A stretch of DNA of 64,000 bases, from contig NC_040011.1 in NCBI RefSeq assembly GCF_000972845.2, positions 28,946,806 through 29,010,805 on the forward strand. The letters are read 5' to 3'. The notes beneath the pieces are model-generated. The model saw nothing but the letters and a program-made list of their open reading frames with translations. It was not told where the DNA came from and did no database searches. The translations under genes were made by a program, and so were the position numbers. How positions within the stretch are numbered: the stretch's first letter is position 1; every line of letters starts with the position of its first letter. The DNA is from Larimichthys crocea. Taxonomy: Eukaryota > Chordata > Actinopteri > Sciaenidae. This document shows, in pieces, positions 40,118 to 49,481 of the stretch.

Positions 40118-43064
40118 CCATACATTGGTGTTACTCAAACAAAGCAAACATCCACCAATTGTGTATCATTGTCACATTATTATAGGTTTGTTTGTTGCAT
40201 TGTTTCTGCAGAATAGCATATAGAAACCAGCAACAAAAGGTTTACATATTTCATGCAGTGCACATGTCTTCATGCATTTATAGACATCATTTATATATAT
40301 ATATATACATGTAATATATATATCTATATATCTAGGGGGCAGTGTAGGAGGAGGCTGGATTATAATTATAATTACTCTTCAGCTAAATTGAACAACCAAG
40401 TTTGTTTGTAATGCCTGTGATAAGATAAGACTAATACAAACAAATCAGAGTTCAATTCATAGTTTCAGGATACTCTGTTCTGGACACCTGGACTTTGTCC
40501 TCACCTTTAACTGGATCTCCTTGCCAGAAAACCTTAAGGCATTTATATATTCTGCAACCATCTTCTGCTGGTTTGCAGAAAGTTATTACTTTAAAGTGAA
40601 TTGTATATAGATATCTGTTTTTATGTGTTTGGAAAAAGATTGAATTTCCAACAAGAGAATTTTTTAAGGATCTTTTTATATCTATTTTGGAGTACTGCCT
40701 TGCTTTGGTTTAGGAAATGAAAGAGCCAGGTTATTGTCTGGGGTTTTTAAGATGAACTCTGTAAGAGCATTTAAGCCAGATGACCCAGTTTGTACCGGCC
40801 TCAAGATATTCCCACTTGTTCCTTCTTTCACACCCTCTCCATTGATCTTTCTTTCAGTGTTGGAGAGAGATCATTAGTTCACACAGCCATGTTGAGGAGA
40901 GGTTTCACATTTTCCAAGTATTTGCTCGAGTGTTGTATAAAACACACAGTATAACAGGCTAAGTTAAAAAGTATATGTTAACTAAACAAAACAAATCAAA
41001 CAACATGATTGAAAGTATACACTCACACCATTTGCCTGCTATTTGTCTTCAGTGCTGAAGTGGCACATGACCACTATACTCTGAACTCAGCTATCAGGGA
41101 ATTTTGGCCCAGTTCCTCACAGGTATTTGCAATTTATCAGCTATTTGGTTTGGTGACTTTCTGGTGATAAGATAGAAAATGTTAAGTTCAGGAGCAGTAT
41201 CTGCTGTAGATGCAGTGCTGAGCCGGTTCAGTCTGGCTCTAGACCGAGAGACTTTGGTATCACCTAAACTAGGACACACCTTGTAAGGAATGTGGGAATG
41301 CTATTGAAGTTTACAACTTTCTTTCCCCAATAGGATGAAAAAAATGGGATTTTTGTTTTGACATCTGAAAGACAACAGTTCTAATGCCAGGAAAAGCTTG
41401 CATAAAAAAGTGTCTGAAGTCTGAACTCATGCCCATATTTCATTTTCTTACTGCCCATGTTGGGACACAAGTAGAACACATTAATTAAAGCAAGGGATAC
41501 AGAATATTCAGCTAGTATTATAGAGATGAGCATAAATCAGAGTTGTTTAGACTCACTCTGATGCCACGTTCGGTAACTGGCAGCTTGTAAAAACTCATTC
41601 TAATGAACAAGCCATAAATAATCCCACTTCTCGCAAGTTACTGGGCACTGGGAAATGAACCAAGTACAACTTTGTCCCAGTGCTGAGGATGTGAGTTCAC
41701 CTTTTCTACTCTAGTGCCAACCCACACACTCATGCTGTCCTTTTGAAATGCCATTGGGTTCCTGTAACTAAGAACAGGAACCAATGTCTGAAGTTTGGCA
41801 TGGCAGTGTAAAAGCACTTTAATGTAACAAATACTCAGACTTTCAGTAAACAACCAATTGGTCATTTTCAGTGCATTTCAAGAAAGACATATGAGTTTCA
41901 TAAACCAAATGTTATTCTTTTTGGATAGGAACGTTCTTGATTATAGCCTTGGGATAAAATGTCCTTTTAGCCTTTTTCTTTCTTCCAATTGTTAGATACA
42001 AATATGTCATGATACTGCAGCCATTCATTCCTGTTATTTCTGTTCAGAATTATTATTCTGTCGTAAGATAAATTATTGTTATGACAATATCAGCAGTACG
42101 TGTCACTTATCACTTGTTTGTCTGCAAACTCTGCACACAAGAGCAAAAGGTGGTCTTGTGTGTCTCGTGGCCAGACTGAACTTATCAGTGTTATTTGGAA
42201 ACATTTTGAGGAATGTGGTATTGATGGCAATGAGCTTTCACTATCCTAGTTTCACTGACCTACTTTAGACAGCTGTGGGAGTCTGTCTCTAAGAGGCAAT
42301 TCTCTTCAAAATTAATAATTTATCTCGACTGTCCACATCATTTAGCTCAGTGCAGTCTGTATTTCTGGAGACAAAAATGTTCACCCAAAGCAGAGAACCA
42401 AGACCGATATGTATTACATACAGTATTTGCAGCTGCCACTCAGTATGAATCGAAATACGTATGCATGAAATCTGCTCAGATCTATTTTAATACCTTTAAA
42501 GTTTAAATGAAACATTGACACAGAATCGCTCAGGGTTGAAATCATGAAACTTTGAAGCACTTTGCACTTATGGTCTAACCCTCAGTGATGTCACCGGTAA
42601 GTGTTTTCCATCAGCTGTTGCCTGCTGTGTGTTTGTTATTGCAACTACACTGGAAAACAGCACACAATAGAATACAATGAGGCAGGTAACACCTGGGTGA
42701 GGAAGAATGCCAAATTGTACTGTACTTATAACTGGGAATTTCTCTGTGTGATTCACTGATTTATTCTGTTGCTTCCTCTGCTGGACTCTGTCCGAGTGAT
42801 GTCGACGTGTCTTCAACACTGTGACTTATCTCTTGTAGCAATACTGGCACACTCCCATAGCAGTTACAGTTTAACTTGCATTGTTGAAGCCAGCATTTTG
42901 TCAATAAACTTTTATCTACTTTCCAAATGACTGATACTATTTTTATTTTTTATTATTATTACAGCCTTTTTGTGATTGTTGATTTGTGATTTTGTAGAAT
43001 TTAGTTTTGCTGCAACCTTTCCACTAGGCCTTTCTAGTGGAAAGGGTTAACTCTAGTGGTAACT
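40118..43064. other. Gene-free DNA between the CTCF-like motif and foldback copy 2
   Basis: A TA-rich tract at 40.3 kb and otherwise unique AT-rich sequence. A small perfect hairpin CCACTAG-GCCTTT-CTAGTGG lies at 43021-43040. No exon seen. Confidence 0.6.
40292..40335. repeat. TA-rich imperfect microsatellite
   Basis: TATATA runs broken by CATG and CTATATATC. Confidence 0.8.
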
Positions 43065-43437
43065 AACTCTCATATCTGTTAACATTTGAAGTTACAGCCA
43101 GGGGCCATTAGCTTAGCACAAAGACTGGAAACAGAGGGGAACAGCTAGCTTGGCTTTATCAGTTCACTAATTAACACTTTATATCTCATTTGTTGAATCT
43201 GTAGAAAAGGCTGAATTGTAAAAGACACAATTTGCAGTTTTAGAGAGAGATTATGTGCCAGACTTTTTCTTTGCTGCAGCAGAAACTGCCTGGAGTCTCT
43301 GATAACCAGCTGCTGTTTCAGTCCTTACATTTAACACACGGATATGAGAGTGGCATCGATCTTCTCATCTAATCTTGGCAAGAAAGCGTTTAAGTGTATT
43401 TCCCAGGTGTCGAATTTTTGCTTTAAGTTGATCTTTT
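43065..43437. mobile_element. Foldback MITE, copy 2 (left end missing, shortened)
   Basis: It has AGTTACAGCCAGGGGCCATTAGCTTAGCA, then AAAGACTGGAAACAGAGGGG and TTCACTAATTAACACTTTATATCTC. It ends GGCAAGAAAGCG...TTTCCCAGGTGTCGAA...CTTTAAG. These are the same blocks as copy 1, so the family occurs twice here. The outer left end and part of the right arm are missing. It lies 2.8 kb upstream of the tsc22d3 leader. Confidence 0.75.
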
Positions 43438-43976
43438 ACTGGTGATACTTTGCTTCTCCCTAGCATCAAAGACAATGTAAGTAATCTGACAGGTAGTCTA
43501 TACTTTTATGAATTTAGCCTCTCCGTGACTCTGGTAATTCATTTTTACAATAGCTTTGGTCACACTCTGGTCTGTGGTATCTATTAACTCTGATTTCTAA
43601 TCCCCTGTTAATGAATTTGTTGTCCAATACGGTTTTCACAGTTCCACAAGTGCTTTCAGGAAATGCCTCTTCTTGTCTTTACTGTGAGTGATGTTAGGCT
43701 TGATGCACAGATGTGGGTTAAAAAAAAAAAGTAAATAAATAAATAAAGTAAAGAGTAAAATGCCACATAGCTCAGTTGTTGCTTTATCCACCTTGTACAG
43801 GCTTTTATTATTCAGCAGAACTTGAATTTAGAGTATACAGTGATATATTTCAGAAATGGCTTTTTTAATATATGAAAATGTTTCAAATTTCTGCCATTTT
43901 TCTTTTAAAGTTATGCCTAAAAAACGCTTACAGAAGGTGGTTCCACTTCTACATCAGTGACTATACTTTTAGGAGC

Positions 43977-43990
43977 CCACTAGAGGGCAG
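43977..43990 (+). promoter_or_regulatory. CTCF-like motif, forward, upstream of tsc22d3
   Basis: CCACTAGAGGGCAG matches the CTCF core CCASYAGRKGGCRS at all 14 positions. It lies 2.2 kb upstream of the tsc22d3 start codon. CTCF anchors chromatin loops, and motif orientation sets loop direction; this one would point toward the gene. Confidence 0.45.
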
Positions 43991-44569
43991 CCTCTACCCG
44001 GATCAGTCCTCATTCCCATCCTTCAACCAACCAAACTGCACCAGCCCAGCTGCCTGAGGACATCATTACACACTCAATAAAGCAATAGTCAGTCATTTTC
44101 TCTGCTTAATTGATCCCACTGCTACCCAACAATGCGTGGCGTGACATTTTTTTTTATTGCAGCAGAAACAGAGCATGCCTCAGAGTACGACATGCTATTT
44201 GTAATTATCTTGTTGTTGTGTTCTTGCATGACCGCCATCTGTAGACAGCATGCACTACACTTGTTGGTCAGCGGTCGAGGTCAGGGGGCTCAGAAGTACA
44301 TTCCTCCTGGAGCTGTCTGTAAGGCTGTAATGACATTATTTACCAGGGCTTGTGAAACACTCGTTTGGAGGACAAGAACACAGCATGCTCTTACCCAATC
44401 CCAAAGTATTTGGAAACAGACGTGGAAATTGACAAAAGTGTAAACAAACACAGGGGAGGCCTGATAAGATAATGTTTATGTTTACTGAGCAAGTTGTGAG
44501 CACACAGTCTGAACCTCACACACACACAAACACACACACGTTATATATTACATGATATTTATTATTACA

Positions 44570-44954
44570 TTAAAGGTCCGGTGTGTTGGATTTAGCCACA
44601 CCTAGCAATGAACTTGCAGATTGCAACCAAATGAAGACTCTCACACTTCTCACCCTCTCCATCCAAGGATGTAAGAAAAACTCTGGTAGGGAAATTCACA
44701 TAAAAAGCAAAAAGCCACATCTAGATCAATGTTAAGTTTGTCTGTTCTTGGCTACTGTACAAAAATGGTGGTTCAACATGGCCGACTCTATGGAAGAGAA
44801 CCTGCTCCAATATAGATATAAAGAACTAATTTTAAGACAACAAAAACACAGTGATTCTTATGTTCAGGTTATTATACACTAATGAAAACATACTAATGGA
44901 TATTGTATTCAATTTCTGCAAAGAACTCTTAAATCTCACACATTGGCCCTTTAA
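44570..44954. mobile_element. MITE with TTAA-bounded inverted ends
   Basis: Ends are TTAAAGGTCCGGTGTGT and, in reverse complement, TTAAAGGGCCAATGTGT, 385 bp apart. The interior has GATTGCAACCAAATGAAGAC, the GAAGAGAACCTGCTCC block, and CACTAATGAAAACATACTAATGGATATT. I recognise this as a very common short repeat of percomorph fish. TTAA at both ends would fit a piggyBac-type target duplication, but the superfamily is not certain. It carries no coding sequence. It inserted about 1 kb upstream of the tsc22d3 promoter region. Confidence 0.8.
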
Positions 44955-45190
44955 CTTAAAAACAAAAACAACAACAAGAGTAAAAAAATACTAGATAACA
45001 AGCATTGCTGTCCATACTGATTATCATCCATGAACCAATCTGTACCCTCTTACCTATGCAGTGTTGCACAAGGCTGCAGCTTATCCATGCTCACACTAAG
45101 AGGGCAGGTCATGACTCAGTGCTAACACAGACGAGCACTTGTGTTCACATAAACGCCTATAATTTAGAGTTTCAAGTTAAACTAACCAGA

Positions 45191-45293
45191 GCACCCATAG
45201 AAAACCTAAGAAAACATTGGGAGCGCATACAAAGTCCTTACACAGTAAGGCCCCCTGCCAGTTGGTGTATTCAAACCCATGACCTTCTTGCTG
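45191..45293 (-). repeat. tRNA-derived SINE fragment, second copy
   Basis: The plus strand carries an ACCCATAGAAAACC...GGAGCGCATACAAAGTCCTTACACAGTAAGGCCCC...TTCAAACCCATGACCTTCTTGCTG series. This corresponds to the same SINE tail and head as 25956-26014, in the same orientation. It supplies part of a 187-residue open frame (45005-45568), which is therefore not a gene. Confidence 0.6.
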
Positions 45294-45800
45294 ACAAATT
45301 CAATAGAGGCAAAATGGACAAACTGTTTTCTTCAATATTAAAAAGGATGGAAAATGCTGTGCTGGCATGTTCACACATTAGTAAGACAGACATGTTATGG
45401 TGTCTTTGTGTGCGTTCCTGCAGCCTCCCTCACTCTGCCACTCCTTGTGCTGTCAGCATGGCAGGGTGGAGCTGGCGGAACTGCACATGTTTCAAGCATG
45501 CTCTAAAGCTGTACTCTCTGTCTCTGTCTGTTTCTCTTCCCCTTAATGTGTACACACAGCTATGCTGAAAAAGGAAAGAGGAGGGGCCCCCGGTACATGT
45601 AACCAGCTATGCTTTTTACCAATCACAGGGGTTTTCTCCACCCTCTCTGTCACTCTCCCTCCCTCCCTCCTAACTCCCTCCCACTGTCTCTAGGCGCACC
45701 AACCAGAGAAAAAAAAAGTGATAAGCAGCAAGCAGCTTCTGGGTTTTGCTTTCAAGTGCTTTCAGCTTTCCTGCTGAATCGGTGTGAGTGTGTATGTATC

Positions 45801-45842
45801 TGTGTGTGTGTGTGTGTGTGCGTGTATGTGTGTGTGTGTGCG
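45801..45842. repeat. (TG)n microsatellite in the tsc22d3 promoter/leader region
   Basis: TG repeat with CGTGTATG interruptions, about 370 bases before the tsc22d3 start codon. Length variation here could affect the promoter or leader. Confidence 0.9.
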
Positions 45843-46031
45843 TGGGGCGTTCACTCTCTCTCCTGCCACAGTAGCAACACATTGCAGCAGCGTCTGCCCT
45901 GAACAAAAGGCTAAACGCAGCAGAGCCACAGGAGGAGAAACTCAGGGATAGAAACCGGCTGAGTGGCCCAGCGTGACTGCACTTCTCAGGGAGGAACTCA
46001 ATCTGCCATTTAGCCTTGCTGTGGAGACAGG

Positions 46032-46043
46032 ATGGTACTCTAG
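46032..46043 (+). other. Minimal upstream ORF (Met-Val-Leu-stop) in the tsc22d3 leader
   Basis: ATG GTA CTC TAG lies 168 bases before the end of the leader, with context CAGGATGG (G at +4, purine at -3). If the transcript starts upstream of it, scanning ribosomes would meet this three-residue ORF first and must reinitiate at 46211. It would then damp translation of the long isoform. It may be irrelevant if the transcription start lies downstream. Confidence 0.35.
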
Positions 46044-46210
46044 AGCAGCCCAGACTGCCTGTCTATCCCTCTGAGCTGAGGAAAACACCCTGTTACTGAC
46101 TGTTTTGTCTTTCATTCATACACCTCAGTCTCTGTCATCCTTCACTGAGATTACTGCACCTGCCCTTCCACACCTGGGCGCCTTTCCTTTTCATCCATCT
46201 GTCTTTCGAG

Positions 46211-46551
46211 ATGTCAGAGGATGACTGCCGCTCGCCCATCGGCCTGGACTGTTGCAGTTGCTGCCTGGACCTGGCCAATGGCTGTGATGTCTCCATGTCC
46301 GGCAGTCCAGCTCAGGGCCTTGGTACTACTGGAGGCCTGCCAGCAAGCCCCACCAGCCCCAGTGTCAGTCACTTCCGCCAGCTCCGCAACCAGCTGATGT
46401 ACCAGAACCTGAACAGGGACAAGTTAAACAACATCATGAGGCAGGACTCCCTGGAATCGGTGGTGAGGGACCCCTGCTTCCTTCTCAATGAGGGCATCTG
46501 CAACAGCAATATTGACCAGACCATGCTGTCCATACTGCTCTTCTTCCACAG
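46211..46551 (+). CDS. tsc22d3: tsc22d3 (GILZ), first coding exon of the long isoform; partial
   Basis: The exon encodes 113 complete codons plus two bases (AG) of a split codon, then the donor AG|GTATGT. The protein opens MSEDDCRSPIGLDCCSCCLD and later has NIMRQDSLESVVRDPC and ICNSNIDQTMLSILLFFH. These blocks match, from memory, the unique N-terminus of the long human TSC22D3 isoform: the DCRSPxGLDCCxCCLDLA start, a Ser/Pro-rich linker with SP motifs at about residues 30-52, then the FRQL...LFFH block. The split AG codon fits the Ser that begins the conserved SASGASVV exon in vertebrates. Family knowledge: TSC22D3 dimerises through a TSC box and leucine zipper and restrains NF-kB, AP-1 and Ras/Raf signalling downstream of glucocorticoids; the long form adds this N-terminal region. 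The start is supported by the match and by G at -3. The zipper exons lie beyond the window. A paralogue (tsc22d1/2/4) is less likely because this N-terminus is the D3 type. Confidence 0.93.
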
Positions 46552-46567
46552 GTATGTCTGTTGTTTG

Positions 46568-46599
46568 CTTATCTGATAGGTACACGCTTATCTGATAAG
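46568..46599. promoter_or_regulatory. Two tandem GATA palindromes just inside tsc22d3 intron 1
   Basis: CTTATCTGATAG (46568-46579) and CTTATCTGATAAG (46587-46599) form a direct repeat with a 19-base period. The second copy is a perfect 13-bp inverted repeat (CTTATC-T-GATAAG). Each contains two GATA-factor sites (AGATAA and TGATAA) on opposite strands, so four overlapping WGATAA sites lie 16-48 bases past the splice donor. Palindromic GATA sites can bind a GATA factor with both of its fingers. Function here is inferred; the sites are read directly. Confidence 0.5.
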
Positions 46600-49466
46600 G
46601 TGACGACTGAATATAAAGGGGCGTTTATTAGGACGTGAAATTTGAACTTGAAAGTTATTCTTAGTTAGTCCACCGTTTCACTTCTGGAACTGCATATATC
46701 AAATGAGAACGGTGCTGCTTAAGGGCCATATTTCACTTAAATAGACCAGATGGCTAATGTTAACTAATCTTGGATCAACGCTTCTTCTAAAAAGGCTGAC
46801 ATAAGTGTTTACAGCCATGGATTAAATACAGGCCCGGACAGAGAGTGTTCATTTTGATATATATTTTTTTAAATATGAAAAGCACAATATTACTGACTTC
46901 TAAAGGCAGTGTGAGGCTGACTGTCAGGTTAAATTTGGCTGACTTTGTCTATGTCTGATAAACACTCAAAACTTTGTATTACTTCACATCTAAAGTCACT
47001 GGAATTTGGATTTCCAAACATACAACAGTGTCCAAATATTTATGCAGCTCACAGTGTCTATTTACATCCACGCCATCGACGTCTTTCATGCAGCTTATTT
47101 GATGTGTTACATAACATGACACTGACAATGCTGTGCAATATTAACAGTATAGGGTGTTTCCCTTTAGTGGGGCTATTCAGTTTAAGGACAACTGTTAATA
47201 TTTATATACTGTATTATAACTTTTAATAGAGCTTTACTTCAAAACAACAATGTGGAAAAAAAGGCCAGAGAACAGAGGTAAACAAACTCTAAACTAAAAA
47301 GAAACACACAAGGTTATTCTAAAACAGTTTGCCGTCATATTGATTCAATTAAAACATTATTTATTGCTTAGAGGTCAATTAAAACAGAGATTAGAGACTT
47401 TATACCCATTGCTGCCAAACACTGTTTTCTAAACTGTGTTTGGCAGCTCACCTTGCAGTTTTTGTGAGAAGGAGAATGTCCTGCTACAAAGTCGCTGCCA
47501 GTTGGAGAGTTTGTTTGGCAGCTAGTATCAAATGACTTCAGCCTCAAATTAACAGTTACCATCTTTCCAGTCGGCTGCAGTTTTGACCGTCGCTGAACTC
47601 CTGAACCCAGGCCAACACTTACTGTGCAGTACTTCCCTGTAAAAGCTGTAATTACATAAAGTCCGTCTGGTTATCAGTGCAGTAAAATGTGGCGATCTAT
47701 AGGATATCTATATACACTAAGACAACACAAACACGTTATCACCGTATGTGCCACCTTTGAATATAATGTACTTTGAAGGTGTCATCATTTGTGACAGTAA
47801 AACAGAGATATGTGTTAAAAGATCATGACATGTATGTCATGTTCTACATGCGTATGTCATACGACAACATTTATCTGATAATCTGGCAATAAAAGGGGGG
47901 GTTTCTTCTTGGTTTAGTGGTGTACAAAAGATATATTGATACCAAGTGAACCTTTAACCTAACTCTGACTAGTTCTTGTCAAAAGGGCTGTGAAGTCATA
48001 TCCATTTTACTTTTTCCTTTTTTTAAATTTCGTTTGATGGTAATTTGTCCAACCAAATATTTTTAGTTTAACTTATTTCAATGCGGAACATAAATCTTTC
48101 TAAAAATAATTTCAGATAAAACCAGATCCCCCCCCCCCATCAAAACAGATTAAAAATCTGTGATAATAGATGTGTTTATCCTGATAATAAAATAATTTGG
48201 ATAAATATAGCTGTGACATTTGTTATCATTGATTCATTTATTTGCAGATGTTATCTTATCTTTAATGTTCTCTGGGCAAGAAGTGTTATCGGTATTTTAT
48301 CAAATTTCTCCAGAAGCTGAGCTGCCACGACATATCCAGATAAGTTACATTTTAACCTGTCTTAACTTTGCTATATGCTCCAGCTATTAAAGTCTTTTCT
48401 TATCTCTTGTTGTGATTATTGACACTGTAGAAGTACAGACAGTATAATAGAAGTAAAACCATTTGCTGTGCACTGAGGCTTATTGGACAGGATGATTAGA
48501 CCTTACAACCAAAAACTTTTGGTCTTTGGTCTTTATGGCCGTAAACATTTTTCAGTGCCAGACCCTCAGTCAATTGGAAAAAGCAACAGCATTTATATGA
48601 ACTGTTTTTAATACCCGACACACCACAGAATACAACAGGAGTTACTTCTGTCTGAATAAGAAAAATCATATATAGGCTGTTTGGAGAACTTCCACGTACT
48701 CACTTTATTTTTCCATCTGTTAAGTTACATAACAGCTATTTAAACACTCAATAACTTGACACCTTTTAAGGCGATATTGTTCCTACCGTGGAGGTGCATT
48801 ATTCCATGAAGAAACAATCTGATTTATTTATGATAGCACGGTTATGATCCTGTAGGATGACAAACAATGGGTGAAGAAACTTGAGTTGAAGACTGAACTT
48901 GCTCCAAGTTCAGCCAGTACTCAGTTTTGGAAATTAGAGCTAACAATATCAGTGAACAAATAGTGCTTTTTAAACAAAGCATTTTATTTTTTTATTTCAT
49001 ACTTTCAACATGTCCTTGGACTTGAAGTTATACTTCGATATGCTCAAGTGAGTTATTATTCACTGCGTTCAGTGTTTACAGTACCATATCTTAAATAGTG
49101 CCAGCTGGCAGGCCTTTGTTAGTTTTGTCTGCTCTGCTGTTCAGACTTAGCCATCATGCCACAGCTATGCTTTTCCAGCTTTATGCATTTCTTTACTAAC
49201 AAAAGATGAATTAACTAAATTAAACCTCAATTATTTAATTAGAAAACGATTCAGTATTGAAATCGTGATCTAATTATCTATTTACGTAAGGTGTGTCTAC
49301 AGTGTAAACAAAAGTGGCATTTCCTAGGAAAGAGAGTAAATCTGGCTAGAATATTTTTGACATTTCTGGCTCAGCAGCAATGTGTTCACCCGTGTCATTG
49401 GCCAGCGTGACCATGCATCAGTCTGTGCCAGCTGAACTGTTTGCCTGACAAACAGAGTCTTTAGCC

Positions 49467-49481
49467 AGAACACTTTGTTCC
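49467..49481. promoter_or_regulatory. Glucocorticoid response element in tsc22d3 intron 1
   Basis: AGAACACTTTGTTCC fits RGAACA-nnn-TGTTCY at all 12 specified positions, with the canonical 3-bp spacer. TSC22D3 is a standard direct glucocorticoid receptor target whose mammalian gene has several such elements. A match this close should occur by chance roughly once in 4 Mb. It lies about 2.9 kb downstream of the first coding exon. Androgen, progesterone and mineralocorticoid receptors could use the same motif. Confidence 0.6.

Larger units (their letters stand above)
45597..46210 (+). promoter_or_regulatory. tsc22d3: Proximal promoter and 5' leader of the tsc22d3 long isoform
   Basis: This is the stretch directly upstream of the tsc22d3 start codon. 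A CCAAT box in good context (ACCAATCACAG) sits at 45619-45623. It is followed by a pyrimidine-rich run (about 45640-45690) and a GT microsatellite at 45801-45842. The sequence from about 45850 to the ATG is mixed in composition and free of repeats, as expected for a leader exon. I see no clear TATA box, so the transcription start cannot be fixed; it is probably between about 45700 and 45950. One short upstream ORF lies inside (46032-46043). The boundaries are inferred. Confidence 0.5.

Noticed and set aside
45005..45568. 187-codon open frame, the longest in the window
   Set aside because: It runs through a SINE fragment (45191-45293) and pyrimidine-rich sequence, has no recognisable domain, and lies where the tsc22d3 upstream region is expected.
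45670..45906. Thr-His-rich minus-strand frame in the tsc22d3 promoter region
   Set aside because: It is a translation of the GT microsatellite on the opposite strand.
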